Of a stretch of 64,000 nt of DNA, positions 7,858 to 17,572 are shown in pieces. Source of the DNA: Nitrincola schmidtii (GTDB lineage Bacteria > Pseudomonadota > Gammaproteobacteria > Pseudomonadales > Balneatricaceae); NCBI RefSeq assembly GCF_008973715.1, contig NZ_WBOL01000006.1, positions 62,001-126,000 on the forward strand, in the 5' to 3' direction. Position 1 is the stretch's first letter. Every line of letters begins with the position of its first letter. Both the position numbers and the translations under genes were made by a program. The notes beneath the pieces were generated by a model. That model saw nothing but the letters and a program-made list of their open reading frames with translations. It did no database searches and had not been told where the DNA came from.

Positions 7858-8253
7858 ATGAGTAGCATTCAACCACTAGGCAATATGCCTTCAACATCCA
7901 ACACTGCCAGCGAGACAAGTTCGCGTGGTGGACGCGTTATGGGTGCCACTGCGAATGAAGTATCCCTGAGTGCCCCCAGTGTTGAAAAACTCAATAAACA
8001 GGGTAGTGTTGCTGAAAGCACCACCTTAACCGTTGAAGAAATCAGCGAAACCGTGGAAGCCTTAAATGATATGATGCGATCCATTGAACGGGGTATCAAC
8101 TTTAGGGTTGATGACGATAATGGACGCACGGTGATCAAAATTATGGATAAACAAACTTCGGAATTAATTAAACAGATTCCGTCAGAAGATATCTTAAAAC
8201 TGATCAATAGTATGCAAAACATGCAAAGCTTGTTGTTTGAAGAACGCGCTTAA
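7858..8253 (+). CDS. flaG: FlaG family flagellar protein
   Basis: A 131-residue protein. The first 60 residues are serine/threonine-rich and of low complexity; the conserved FlaG domain is at about 70-125, with RGINFRVDDDNGRTVIKIMDKQT and LIKQIPSEDILKL. FlaG proteins influence filament length in polar-flagellated bacteria, though the mechanism is not settled. It follows the flagellin terminator with AAAGGAG just upstream of the start and precedes fliD, the order typical of Pseudomonas and Vibrio. Confidence 0.92.
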   Translation: MSSIQPLGNMPSTSNTASETSSRGGRVMGATANEVSLSAPSVEKLNKQGSVAESTTLTVEEISETVEALNDMMRSIERGINFRVDDDNGRTVIKIMDKQTSELIKQIPSEDILKLINSMQNMQSLLFEERA

Positions 8254-8288
8254 CGATCAACATTTGCTAGTGCGTTAGGAGGTGCTCC

Positions 8289-9692
8289 ATGTCAACTATA
8301 TCATCTACTGGATTTGGTTCTGGTCTTCCAATTAATGACTTAGTCACACAATTGGTTGAGGCTGAATCACGCCCTGCGTTAAATCGACTGGACCGACGTG
8401 AAGCCAGCCTGCAAACCGAACTCTCTAGCATAGGTTTGCTGAAATCAGCACTGTCAGATTTTCAAAGTAGTTTAACCGAATTACGAAACCCCAGTAACTT
8501 TAACAACCGATCTGCAAGCAGCAGCAATGAGTCGGTTGCGACCATCACCGCAGAACAAACCGCCAGCATCGGTAGTTATACCTTAGATGTTGAACGTCTT
8601 GCTTCGGCTCAAAAACTGGTTAGCCAACAAGCCTACACTTCGGGTGATACGGGTAGTTTAAGTTTTAGCAATCAGGCGGGTGCCAGCTTTACTGTGAATA
8701 TCAACTCACAGGATGCAACTCTTGCGGGTATTCGAGACTCAATTAATTCAGCTCAGAACAATTTTGGTGTGACCGCTACCATTCTAAATTTATCATCAGG
8801 CCCTAGATTAGTACTCACAGCCAACGACACGGGTGAGGCGAGCAGAATAACGTCGATTACCAGCAACTCAACCAATGGCGATCTGTCTGTTTTTGATTAT
8901 AGCTTTGACCCAGCGCTTAATGGCAACAACAGCAACTTTGACCAAGTCACTGCGGCCGAAGACGCTTTATTTCGCATTGAAGGACAACTGGTTAATTCGG
9001 CTTCAAACAGCATTGAAGATGTCATTCCTGGCGTGACCTTTACATTGAAAGGAACAACCGAGCCCAACAAACCTATTACCTTGAATGTTGAATCAAACAT
9101 TAATGACGTCAGTGAACAAATACAAAGCTTTGTATCGGCTTATAATGACTTACGAAAACTGATTGCTGAAGAAACACGCCTCAATCCTGCGACAGGACAG
9201 GCTGGCAACCTTTTAAGTGATTCGCTCACTCGAACCGTGCAAAATCAACTTCGTGATATTTTTTCATCCAGTCAGTCAGGCAGTGGTGATATTCGTGCTT
9301 TGGTTGATCTTGGCATCACCACGAAACGAGATGGCACTTTAGAAGTCAATACCGTCCGTTTAAACTCAACGTTACGTTTAAACTTTAATGATGTCAGTCA
9401 GTTCTTCAGTGGTGAACAAGGCATTGCGAATCGACTTAATGACACACTGAGTATTTATTTACAGCGAAGTGGCACCTTTGATACGCGCACTGAGTCAATC
9501 AATCAACAGATTCGTAGTTTAGGAACCGAAAGGGAAACGGTAGCCAGAAGAATGAGCGCATTAGAGGCGCGCATGTTTGCGCAATTCAATGCCATGGATT
9601 CAATTGTTGCTCAGCTGAATAATACGGGTAATTTCCTGACACAGCAGCTTGAAAATATAAGTCAAATTAGCGCACCGCGCTCAAAACGTTAA
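8289..9692 (+). CDS. fliD: Flagellar filament cap protein FliD (HAP2)
   Basis: The distal cap that folds flagellin monomers into the filament; 467 residues. The N-terminal domain begins STGFGSGLPINDLVTQLVEAE, and the C-terminal coiled region ends with MFAQFNAMDSIVAQLNNTGNFLTQQL, both diagnostic. The central part carries the flagellin-like IN segment. The strong ribosome site AGGAGGTG lies just upstream of the ATG. Its secretion chaperone is expected from the fliT-like gene two positions downstream. Confidence 0.95.
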   Translation: MSTISSTGFGSGLPINDLVTQLVEAESRPALNRLDRREASLQTELSSIGLLKSALSDFQSSLTELRNPSNFNNRSASSSNESVATITAEQTASIGSYTLDVERLASAQKLVSQQAYTSGDTGSLSFSNQAGASFTVNINSQDATLAGIRDSINSAQNNFGVTATILNLSSGPRLVLTANDTGEASRITSITSNSTNGDLSVFDYSFDPALNGNNSNFDQVTAAEDALFRIEGQLVNSASNSIEDVIPGVTFTLKGTTEPNKPITLNVESNINDVSEQIQSFVSAYNDLRKLIAEETRLNPATGQAGNLLSDSLTRTVQNQLRDIFSSSQSGSGDIRALVDLGITTKRDGTLEVNTVRLNSTLRLNFNDVSQFFSGEQGIANRLNDTLSIYLQRSGTFDTRTESINQQIRSLGTERETVARRMSALEARMFAQFNAMDSIVAQLNNTGNFLTQQLENISQISAPRSKR

Positions 9693-9717
9693 ACTATTAG
9701 AGGTTCAAGCCATCGTT

Positions 9718-10152
9718 ATGAACATGCATCGCGCTACTCAAGCTTATCAGCAAATCAATATTAGCTCAGAGATAGAGCACGCATCGCCGCACCGATTAAT
9801 CAGTATGCTATTTGAAGGTGCTTTAAAACAAACTGCAACCGCAAAAGGCGCTTTATCAAGGAATGACATTGAGGCCAGAGGTTTAGCAATCAGCCGCGCC
9901 ATCGCGATTGTTGGTGAGTTACAAGCCTGTCTGCGCGATCTAGAGACGAACCCTGTATCTGCTAATTTGTTTGCACTCTACGAGTATGTACTTCGATGCT
10001 TAATAGAAGCGAACCTACAGGGTAATGTGAATAAACTGGATGAAGTGCTCAATATTCTCGTTGAGATAAAAAGTGGTTGGGATGCTATCCCTGAAGAGCA
10101 GCGCACTGCAATTAAAAAAGAAAATAACAACCCTTCTTCTGTCAACCCATGA
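9718..10152 (+). CDS. fliS: Flagellin export chaperone FliS
   Basis: A 144-residue, mostly helical chaperone that binds the disordered C terminus of flagellin and keeps it from polymerising in the cytoplasm. Conserved points are QAYQQINISSEIEHASPHRLISMLFEGAL near the start and LFALYEYVLRCLIEANLQGN in the middle. The C terminus overlaps the next gene by 4 bp (ATGA), so the two are translationally coupled. Confidence 0.93.
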   Translation: MNMHRATQAYQQINISSEIEHASPHRLISMLFEGALKQTATAKGALSRNDIEARGLAISRAIAIVGELQACLRDLETNPVSANLFALYEYVLRCLIEANLQGNVNKLDEVLNILVEIKSGWDAIPEEQRTAIKKENNNPSSVNP

Positions 10153-10469
10153 ACAAGGAAGCCTGGCAAGCAAAGATAGAGGCTGCTAGGGAGTGCCATA
10201 ACGCACTACTTTTGTTAGCAAATTCACCGCTTGATGAAATTGTTGAAGCCGATAAGTTACTTAATCAATGGACTGCTTTAGCGCAGTCCATGAATGTTAA
10301 TGACATTCTTGGCGATCCAAGCTTTGCAGAAAGTTATCTTGATGAACTTAAAGAAATGAACCTTGTATTAAGAGAGGCATTTATCAAGAGAAGAGATGCC
10401 ATTTCTGAAGCACATAAAAAGCAGCAAAAAGTTCAAGCGGGTATTAACGCTTACCATAATTTACCTTAG
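10149..10469 (+). CDS. fliT: FliT-like flagellar chaperone
   Basis: A 106-residue, predicted all-helical protein with no strong motif. Position directly after fliS with a 4-bp overlap, size and charged helical composition match FliT, the chaperone for FliD that in enterics also restrains FlhDC. Sequence similarity to enteric FliT is not obvious by eye, so the name rests largely on context. It ends the plus-strand flagellin operon, facing flgL. Confidence 0.65.
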   Translation: MNKEAWQAKIEAARECHNALLLLANSPLDEIVEADKLLNQWTALAQSMNVNDILGDPSFAESYLDELKEMNLVLREAFIKRRDAISEAHKKQQKVQAGINAYHNLP

Positions 10470-10530
10470 CACACTCACTCTATAAATTTTTAGCGTTTAC
10501 TACTTATAGCGCACTAAGGCATTTATCCAC

Positions 10531-11778
10531 TTATTGGATGAAGTTGAATAAACTCAAGTTACTGATTCGGTTAAAGCTTGAATAAGCAGCCTCTAAGACC
10601 GTTTGTTGTAAAGTAAAACGGCTGATTGCTTCGTTATAATCCAGATCTTCAAAACTAGATAACGCCGTCCGCGTAAATAATTCAAAGTCTTCATTAACTC
10701 GCTGCTGTGACTCTAATGCATTCATCCTGGCACCGATCGAGCCCCTGGCACGCAAATTAAGTTCGCTGGTTGCTTCTATTTCTTTTAGCGTTCTTGCTAA
10801 TAACTCACCCAAGGCGGCCTTACCTGCTTCGGTACCTGTACTAATCTGACTAAGACCTTGCTCTAACTTTAAAGCGGTATTAAGAATACTCGATCTCTCT
10901 GGACGAGAGCTCAGGTCTGCGCTAAAGGTGTTACCCGCTGCTGGCAAACTTTGCACATCAAAGCGAACCCCTGCAAATTTAACCGTATCGCCTGCCTCGA
11001 CATTGATACCGACATTCGTTAAATCAATAGGCGGCTGATCATCTGAAAATACAGGCTGACCTGCCGGTGTTGATGTAATCGTTAGCAATCCAGCATCGTT
11101 GAGACTGATATTAAAAGCCACACCCTCGGTACTTTGTTCAAACTCTGCAAAGTTTGTGACATAGAGGTTTGAAACTAAGCCATCGGCATTGTCCAAGACA
11201 GGAACATTGACAGGCTGAACTGACTCGAACACCTGTACCGCTGAATCTGTTGCAGTAATGATATTGTTTGGCCCAACTTGTATTGATCTCTGACCACTGT
11301 CTCCTTGGAAGATATAGCGTTCTGTTGCCTGATCATAACGATAGGCCTGTGTATTTCCTTTAAACCCTGAAAATAGGTATTCACCCTGAGTATCTCTTGA
11401 GTTCATCTGACCTTGTAACTGGTTAACGATCTCTCTGACTTCAGCGACAAGCGCTTGACGGTCATTATCCGTTAACGCAGGGCTTCCTGCTTGTATCGTC
11501 AGTTCTTTTAAACGAACCGTATCATTAAATATTTGACCCAGCGCTATTTCTTGCAAGCCTAAACGACGATCGGTGACTTCAATATTGCTTTGAAACTGCT
11601 CGGTTCTCGCTAGCTCTTGCTTTAACTTAATGATCTGTGCTGATGCCAGTGGGTCATCTGATGGCTGAAGTATTTTTTTACCTGTAGAGATCTGCTGCTG
11701 AGTTTTAAAAAGCTCTGCATTTGCCCTACTAAGATTATTTACATTACCGGTAAATATCTGGTTAGTTGAAATTCTCAT
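10531..11778 (-). CDS. flgL: Hook-filament junction protein FlgL (HAP3)
   Basis: A 415-residue junction protein connecting FlgK to the filament. The flagellin-like N terminus is MRISTNQIFTGNVNNLSRANAELFKTQQQISTGKKI with QPSDDPLASAQI, and the C terminus ends LQQTVLEAAYSSFNRISNLSLFNFI. It is longer than E. coli FlgL (about 317), the extra length lying in the central variable part. It follows flgK with a 10-base gap, and both are probably driven by the sigma-28 site at 13871-13897. Confidence 0.95.
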   Translation of the reverse strand: MRISTNQIFTGNVNNLSRANAELFKTQQQISTGKKILQPSDDPLASAQIIKLKQELARTEQFQSNIEVTDRRLGLQEIALGQIFNDTVRLKELTIQAGSPALTDNDRQALVAEVREIVNQLQGQMNSRDTQGEYLFSGFKGNTQAYRYDQATERYIFQGDSGQRSIQVGPNNIITATDSAVQVFESVQPVNVPVLDNADGLVSNLYVTNFAEFEQSTEGVAFNISLNDAGLLTITSTPAGQPVFSDDQPPIDLTNVGINVEAGDTVKFAGVRFDVQSLPAAGNTFSADLSSRPERSSILNTALKLEQGLSQISTGTEAGKAALGELLARTLKEIEATSELNLRARGSIGARMNALESQQRVNEDFELFTRTALSSFEDLDYNEAISRFTLQQTVLEAAYSSFNRISNLSLFNFIQ

Positions 11779-11788
11779 GTTCGGCTCC

Positions 11789-13822
11789 TTACACTGCGCT
11801 TATCAGTGCATCAAAGATAGTTTGAGAAGCACGAATAATTTGTGATGAAGCAATGTAAGCTTGCTGGAACTGAACCAGTTTAGCTGCCTCTTCATCTAAA
11901 TTAACGCCGGCAATTGAGTCGCGTTGCATTATTGTTGCATCTAAAACAGACTTACTCGACTGACTATTAATTTGTGCTACTGCGGTTTGACTACCGACAC
12001 GTTCTACTACTTGTCCATAACGATCTTGATAGGATGCACCATTTAATAATTTCGCTTGTTGCAAATTAGACATCGCTAATGCGTTACGATTATCTGACAC
12101 GCCAGCAGTATTGTAACCAATATCAAATCTATCACCCATTACTGGACGGTTATTGATGGTTAATTTAAAGCCATTTAATTCGATTGACTGACCGGGTGTA
12201 AAAGGTTCGTCTTGTGCAAATGGATTCGAGGTGGCAGGCGGTATTGGTGGTTCCATTTCATATAAAACAGGGCTATTTGGATCCGTGACATCAAAAATAC
12301 TATAGGTTAAAGAACCAGCAGTTTCACTGAACACGACCTGCAATGGTGGCGTTAATTCGCCTGACTGCGCGGCAAATGATGTAGAGGTGATGTCGGTTAC
12401 TTCTACTAGCGCAACACCGGTACCTCTATTATTGAATCCTGATTCAACCTTGACGGGATTTGCTAAAGCTAATTGACGAGCATCGTTTAATTCAAGTCTA
12501 AGATCTGAAGCAGCACTCCTTGCTGCTTGAATTTTATAACTATCTCCAAAAGCAAAATCAGTGGCCGGATTAAGTTTAATTTCAATACCATCAATACGTA
12601 TAGTTAACTCACCTGTCGATGTATCACGTGAAAACTGTCCATCTGCCTCAACAGCATTGACGGCTACATTAGTTAGAGAATTGTTATTCCATATCTTTCC
12701 GTCAGATTCTCTAACCAAATTAAAACCATTCGACTCATTAAAAATGACTCGATACTCACTCGCTTTTAGCTTGGTAACATCTGTAATACTCACACTGCCT
12801 GATGCGACACCCGTGTTTTTACCACTGGCTAAGAGTCTATCTGAACGTTCACCTGTTAGGTTGTTGAATATAAGTCCACCAAGTTGACCATCTAGATCCA
12901 TACCCTTTTGGTGCTGTTGATTCATAGTTTCAGCAAAAGTTAAGGCTATAATCCCTATTTCATCACGAACCCTATCAAGATTTGCTGAACGGTAGTCAAT
13001 CAATCCACCTATTTTCCCTGCACTGATTCGATCCGTTACATCGATAATACTGCGAGTTCCTGTCTGTAGAGCTACGTTGACTCTACCGGAATCATTAAGA
13101 TCTGTTGTTGCGACTAAACGATTTGCGGATTGTCCAATGACAAGTGGTTCACCTTGACCTATAAACACATCAACAATATTAGAGCCTCGTTGCTCTATGG
13201 TGGTGAAGTCAACATACTCGGCCAATCGCTGTAACTCAGCTTCGCGCTTATCGACCAGTTCGTTGATTTGCACTCCAGCAGCAGAGGCAATTCTAAGCTT
13301 ATCATTTAAGTTTGCTATGTTCTGCGCAATGGCATTCACTTGATCAATTGAACTTTCAAGCTCACCATTCACTGTTCGATTTTGTCTTTCCAGATTTGCA
13401 CCTAAGTCATTGAAGCGCCTAACCAGTGAGTCGGCCTCGGCAAGGAAGAGCTCTCTACCTGGAAGACTAATGGGATCATCTACGACCGTTTGTAATGCAC
13501 CAAAGTATTTGTCCATCGCAATGGATACGCTTGTAACATCGGAAGCTAGAAGATTATCTAATTGATTGTACAAACGCTCAAAGGATTGGGCTCTACTAAA
13601 CGTTGAGGTATCGGAATAGATTTGTTGAGTCAGAAACTGATCAGCAATCCTTGAAATATTTGCTATCTCTACCCCACCAATGCCAGAAAGAGAGGAAAAC
13701 TCGGCACGCTGACGCGAATAACCTGGCGTATTGACGTTGGCGATGTTTTGACCAACAACAGACAGCGCAGACTGATTTGACTTCAGTGCTTGCGTACCAA
13801 TATTTAAGATGCCGTAGGTCAT
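11789..13822 (-). CDS. flgK: Hook-filament junction protein FlgK (HAP1)
   Basis: A 677-residue junction protein. N-terminal rod-type motif: LNIGTQALKSNQSALSVVGQNIANVNTPGYSRQ, with the ANVNTPGYSR signature. The C terminus has NLDEEAAKLVQFQQAYIASSQII, the usual FlgK ending. At about 130 residues more than E. coli FlgK it has an enlarged middle region (about 330-560). The ribosome site GGAGG lies a few bases before the ATG. Confidence 0.95.
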   Translation of the reverse strand: MTYGILNIGTQALKSNQSALSVVGQNIANVNTPGYSRQRAEFSSLSGIGGVEIANISRIADQFLTQQIYSDTSTFSRAQSFERLYNQLDNLLASDVTSVSIAMDKYFGALQTVVDDPISLPGRELFLAEADSLVRRFNDLGANLERQNRTVNGELESSIDQVNAIAQNIANLNDKLRIASAAGVQINELVDKREAELQRLAEYVDFTTIEQRGSNIVDVFIGQGEPLVIGQSANRLVATTDLNDSGRVNVALQTGTRSIIDVTDRISAGKIGGLIDYRSANLDRVRDEIGIIALTFAETMNQQHQKGMDLDGQLGGLIFNNLTGERSDRLLASGKNTGVASGSVSITDVTKLKASEYRVIFNESNGFNLVRESDGKIWNNNSLTNVAVNAVEADGQFSRDTSTGELTIRIDGIEIKLNPATDFAFGDSYKIQAARSAASDLRLELNDARQLALANPVKVESGFNNRGTGVALVEVTDITSTSFAAQSGELTPPLQVVFSETAGSLTYSIFDVTDPNSPVLYEMEPPIPPATSNPFAQDEPFTPGQSIELNGFKLTINNRPVMGDRFDIGYNTAGVSDNRNALAMSNLQQAKLLNGASYQDRYGQVVERVGSQTAVAQINSQSSKSVLDATIMQRDSIAGVNLDEEAAKLVQFQQAYIASSQIIRASQTIFDALISAV

Positions 13823-13870
13823 TTTTTTCCTCCATGCCTTTTAGTATTTAAAGGCAATATGTAACTCTAT

Positions 13871-13897
13871 ATATCGGCCAATAGTCAGCCTTCTTGA
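13871..13897 (-). promoter_or_regulatory. Sigma-28 promoter of flgKL, overlapping the flgJ 3' end
   Basis: Read on the minus strand: TCAAGAAG (13897-13890), an 11-base spacer, GCCGATAT (13878-13871). The -10 half matches the consensus at 7 of 8 positions, and the -35 half differs by one base from the one before flgM. The -35 lies inside the last codons of flgJ. This lets flgKL be expressed late even though it follows flgFGHIJ. Confidence 0.75.
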
Positions 13898-14925
13898 GAC
13901 TCTCGACCCGCTTGCGCAAGAATATTTCCATTAAAAATGCGTTCAATTTTCGACGCATAATTGGGATCGGTTGCATAACCGGCTGCCTGCAGCTCTCGCA
14001 CAAACGTCGCTGGGTTTGCCGTATTTTCTAATGCTTGTTTATAACGCGGATTACTTCTTAGGAAATCCACATAATCACGGAAGCTGTCTGCGTAGGAACC
14101 ATAAGCTCTGAAAGCAGCCATTTCAGGGGCTGCAACACCATTACGATACTCAAGTGTTGATACGCTAACGCGTTCGCCTGCCCAGCGACTGTCCGCTTTG
14201 ATGTTAAACAGGTTGTTACTGCCATTAATGATGTGTCGGCCCCAACCAGTTTCTAGTGCGGCTTGTGCCAATAATACTCGTGGATCAACACCTAACTCGC
14301 CAGCCATTTCTTCAGCTAAGGGCAGCAGGCTATCCACGAATTCTTGAGGCGACTCAAAACGTTTCGGTAAATTTTCAACATTAACAGTGGTGCGCTGTGG
14401 CTTAACCGCTTCCACTCGATTGGCTTCATCGGCATTAGCTTCGGCCGCCTTGCTGTTAAGTGATGGACTTGATTGAGCCTGCCCAAGCACCGCTGATGCC
14501 GCCATACCGGCTGTAAGGTTCATAGCACGATTAATGAGCATCTCTGCTTCGGTCAATGGACGTTCTTGTTCGTCACGACCTTTGGTCGTCCTCACATCAC
14601 TATGCTGGCTAAGCTGACGCACCATGACATCCGCCAAGCCCATACCGCTTTTCCCTGACATATCAAGTGTCAGTTGTTGGTCATACATGTCTTGGAAAAA
14701 GCGGGTGTTATTGCTGTTGAACGGGTTATCCTCACCAAAAGATGCATTCGCATCACGCATACTTTTCAGCATCATGCTTAAGAAAATCTGCTCAAACTGC
14801 TGAGCAACTTCTTTAAGTGCTGCTTGCTCATCGGTTTTCGCTTTTCTGCGTAAATCATTCAGCTGGTTCAGCTCAGTGTAAAACTGAGGACTTTGCGTCA
14901 TGACAGGAGGTTTACCCGTTACCAT
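13885..14925 (-). CDS. flgJ: Flagellar rod assembly protein and muramidase FlgJ
   Basis: A 346-residue two-domain protein. The N-terminal rod-binding domain (about 20-110) includes FEQIFLSMMLKSMRDAN and FFQDMYDQQLT. A linker of about 75 residues follows, and the C-terminal glucosaminidase-type peptidoglycan hydrolase domain covers about 190-340, with LAQAALETGWG containing the catalytic glutamate and NNLFNIKA. The enzyme opens the cell wall for the growing rod. The start follows the flgI stop directly with no gap. Confidence 0.95.
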   Translation of the reverse strand: MVTGKPPVMTQSPQFYTELNQLNDLRRKAKTDEQAALKEVAQQFEQIFLSMMLKSMRDANASFGEDNPFNSNNTRFFQDMYDQQLTLDMSGKSGMGLADVMVRQLSQHSDVRTTKGRDEQERPLTEAEMLINRAMNLTAGMAASAVLGQAQSSPSLNSKAAEANADEANRVEAVKPQRTTVNVENLPKRFESPQEFVDSLLPLAEEMAGELGVDPRVLLAQAALETGWGRHIINGSNNLFNIKADSRWAGERVSVSTLEYRNGVAAPEMAAFRAYGSYADSFRDYVDFLRSNPRYKQALENTANPATFVRELQAAGYATDPNYASKIERIFNGNILAQAGRESQEG

Positions 14926-16032
14926 TTAGATCACCACTAACTCAGCGCGCAGAGCGCCGGCTTGTTTTAACGCTTCTAATATCGCCATCAGGTCGCCAGG
15001 TGCAGCACCGACGTTATTTACCGCTTCAACGATATCCTGCAAAGAAGCTCCAGGTGAAAACTCAAACATACGCCCTGAACCTTCATCAATTTCTAGCTCT
15101 GTACGAGGAGTCACGACCGTTTGCCCACCGGCTAACGCACCGGGCTGATCAACATCTAGGTTTTCAGTGATATTCACTGTCAAACCACCGTGAGTGATCG
15201 CCACAGGAGAGACTCGCACATGCTGTCCAATCACTATTGTGCCAGTACGTGAGTTAATTATCACCTTAGCGGTTTCTTCAGCCGTTTCAATCGGTAGATT
15301 TTCCAACACCGACATAAAGCTAACGCGCTGGGATGGATCACGAGGTGCGCGAACACGTATGGAAGTGGAATCCAACGCCATGGCAACACCTGGCCCCAAC
15401 AGTCCATTAATCTGATCCGATACGGTTCTGGCCGTAGTAAAGTCAGGTGTTTTTAGATTGAGCGTTAAGCTATCACCTTGGGTAAAACCACTTTGCACTT
15501 CACGCTCGACGGTGGCACCGTTTGGAATTCGACCGACACTGGGTACGTTCACCGAAACACGTGATCCATCACGACCTTCGGCACCAAAACCGGCAACAAT
15601 CAAATTACCTTGTGCCATGGCGTAAACTTGTCCATCTGCACCTTTCATGGGTGCCATCAATAAGGAACCACCACGAAGACTTTTCGCATCACCAATCGTT
15701 GACACGGTGATGTCGATGGTTTGACCCGGCTTTGCAAAGGGTGGCAAATTGGCATGTATCGCGACTGCCGCAATATTTTTAGACTGAGGATTCACATTGG
15801 GCGGCATAGCCACGCCCATGTTGTTAAGCAAGTTACGAAAGGTTTGTGAGGTAAAATTCGCACGACTATCACCCGTACCATCTAAACCCACCACCAATCC
15901 ATAACCGACCAATTGGTTATCACGAACACCGGACACCGTAATCAAATCCTTCAGACGTGAGGTGTTCACATTGGCTAGCGCAGATTCAATACTGAATAAC
16001 AAAACCAGTGCGATAAAGAGTAACTTTTTCAT
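14926..16032 (-). CDS. flgI: Flagellar P-ring protein FlgI
   Basis: A 368-residue periplasmic protein that forms the P ring around the rod in the peptidoglycan layer. A signal peptide [20 protein letters not shown] precedes [10 protein letters not shown]; the family core [22 protein letters not shown] follows. I start it at ATG 16032 since GAGG lies 6 bases upstream; a GTG four codons earlier is in frame but has no such site. It ends [22 protein letters not shown], typical of FlgI. Confidence 0.95.
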   Translation of the reverse strand: MKKLLFIALVLLFSIESALANVNTSRLKDLITVSGVRDNQLVGYGLVVGLDGTGDSRANFTSQTFRNLLNNMGVAMPPNVNPQSKNIAAVAIHANLPPFAKPGQTIDITVSTIGDAKSLRGGSLLMAPMKGADGQVYAMAQGNLIVAGFGAEGRDGSRVSVNVPSVGRIPNGATVEREVQSGFTQGDSLTLNLKTPDFTTARTVSDQINGLLGPGVAMALDSTSIRVRAPRDPSQRVSFMSVLENLPIETAEETAKVIINSRTGTIVIGQHVRVSPVAITHGGLTVNITENLDVDQPGALAGGQTVVTPRTELEIDEGSGRMFEFSPGASLQDIVEAVNNVGAAPGDLMAILEALKQAGALRAELVVI

Positions 16033-16044
16033 TTTACACCTCAC

Positions 16045-16740
16045 TTAAAAGGGCATTAATGCGCTGATAAAGAATCGACCTAACCAGCCCATCACGTTTA
16101 CATCGGCTGTTGCACCCGTTCCACTGTAGGTAATTCTTGCATCGGCTAAACGGGTTGAATCAACGGTATTATCGGCGCGAATATCCTGAGGCCTAACAAG
16201 ACCACTAATTCGAATATATTCATCACCTTGGTTTAAAGTCACCCACTTCTCACCTCGAACCAACATCACTCCATTCGGATAGATTTCATGGATGGTTGCT
16301 GTGATATTGCCGCTTAACTGGTTTCGCATATTCGAGGATGAGTCACCTGAGAAGCTGCTATCACCACCTACTCCTGCTGATAACTCTCTTCCAAATACGG
16401 TTAAGGGTTCACCCATGACATTCGGTACCGGTAGGTTTACGTCGGTACTTTTATCTAAACTGGTACTGGATTGCTTACTCGACTGGGTACGCTCAGTTAA
16501 GTTAATGGTGATAATGTCACCTGGACGCAGCGCACGACCATCACTGTAGATATCTCGATTCGTGGAAGCATGAAAGATAGCACCATTAATAGGCTTTGGT
16601 GTTTCAAAGCTTGGCATCTGAACCGGTGCATAATAGGGGTTATCTGGTTTTGGAGCTTTGTTAACGCAACCAGATAACAGCGCCAACATCCCCAGCATTA
16701 ATCCTATTTTAATTGATGGACTTATCGTTAGTTTCATCAT
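16045..16740 (-). CDS. flgH: Flagellar L-ring lipoprotein FlgH
   Basis: The outer-membrane L-ring protein. The signal segment ends in the lipobox LLSGC, with Cys25 as the lipidation site when counted from the ATG at 16740. The core includes SDGRALRPGDIITINLTERTQSSK and NPNGVMLVRGEKWVTLNQGDEYIR-type segments, and it ends GWLGRFFISALMPF. An ATG one codon later is equally possible; the GTG at 16758 is less likely because GAGGG lies between it and the ATGs. Confidence 0.94.
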   Translation of the reverse strand: MMKLTISPSIKIGLMLGMLALLSGCVNKAPKPDNPYYAPVQMPSFETPKPINGAIFHASTNRDIYSDGRALRPGDIITINLTERTQSSKQSSTSLDKSTDVNLPVPNVMGEPLTVFGRELSAGVGGDSSFSGDSSSNMRNQLSGNITATIHEIYPNGVMLVRGEKWVTLNQGDEYIRISGLVRPQDIRADNTVDSTRLADARITYSGTGATADVNVMGWLGRFFISALMPF

Positions 16741-16761
16741 ACTACCCTCACACTTCACTCA

Positions 16762-17547
16762 TTAAAGCTGCTGCGTTGCGAACGACAGCATCTGATCTGC
16801 GGTTGAGATCACCTTGGAGTTGATCTCATAAGCACGCTGCGTAGTAATCATATTGACTAGCTCTTCAACCGCATTAACGTTGGAGCCCTCTAACATTCCT
16901 TGCTTTAAGATACCAACGCCATCTTCACCGGGATTGAGTACGTTTGCGGGGCCACTCGCTGCTGTTTCGATAAACAGGTTTTGCCCCACCGCTTGAAGAC
17001 CTTCTGGGTTTACAAAGTCTGCTAACTCAATTTGCCCTAACACCTGTGGATTGGGATCACCTGCAATGACTGCTGTTACGATGCCATTGACGCCAACACT
17101 AAAATTAACCACTTCACCGGGAAGTGCTATTTCAGGGTCTAGCAGATAACCTTCTGCTGTCACAATTTGCCCATCACCATTCAAATGGAATTGACCATTT
17201 CGGGTGTAAGCAATATCGCCATTCGGCTGAACAACTTGGAAGAAACCACGACCATTGATGGCCACATCGAAGGTTCTATCGGTAATCTGCAAGTCACCGG
17301 TATCAAACATTTTTTGCGTACTGACGGTACGGACACCATGACCCAACTGTAAACCCGATGGCAACTGTGCATCATCAGCATTCTGTGCGCCTGGTTGACG
17401 GCGTATTTGATAGAGCAGATCTTCAAAGACGGCACGATCTTTTTTAAAGCCGACCGTACTGACGTTGGCTAAGTTATTGGAGATAACGCGCAGATTGGTA
17501 TCCTGAGCGCTTAACCCTGTTTTTGCGACGTGAAGTGCACCGTGCAT
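16762..17547 (-). CDS. flgG: Distal rod protein FlgG
   Basis: A 261-residue rod protein, matching the usual FlgG length. The N-terminal ALHVAKTGLSAQDTNLRVISNNLANVSTVGFKKDRAVFEDL is characteristic, including the NLANVSTVGFK rod motif. The C terminus ends SNVNAVEELVNMITTQRAYEINSKVISTADQMLSFATQQL, split here by family convention into the D0 helix. The gene lies between flgF and flgH in the standard order. Confidence 0.96.
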   Translation of the reverse strand: MHGALHVAKTGLSAQDTNLRVISNNLANVSTVGFKKDRAVFEDLLYQIRRQPGAQNADDAQLPSGLQLGHGVRTVSTQKMFDTGDLQITDRTFDVAINGRGFFQVVQPNGDIAYTRNGQFHLNGDGQIVTAEGYLLDPEIALPGEVVNFSVGVNGIVTAVIAGDPNPQVLGQIELADFVNPEGLQAVGQNLFIETAASGPANVLNPGEDGVGILKQGMLEGSNVNAVEELVNMITTQRAYEINSKVISTADQMLSFATQQL

Positions 17548-17572
17548 GTTATTCCCCTATTTTTATATCGTA

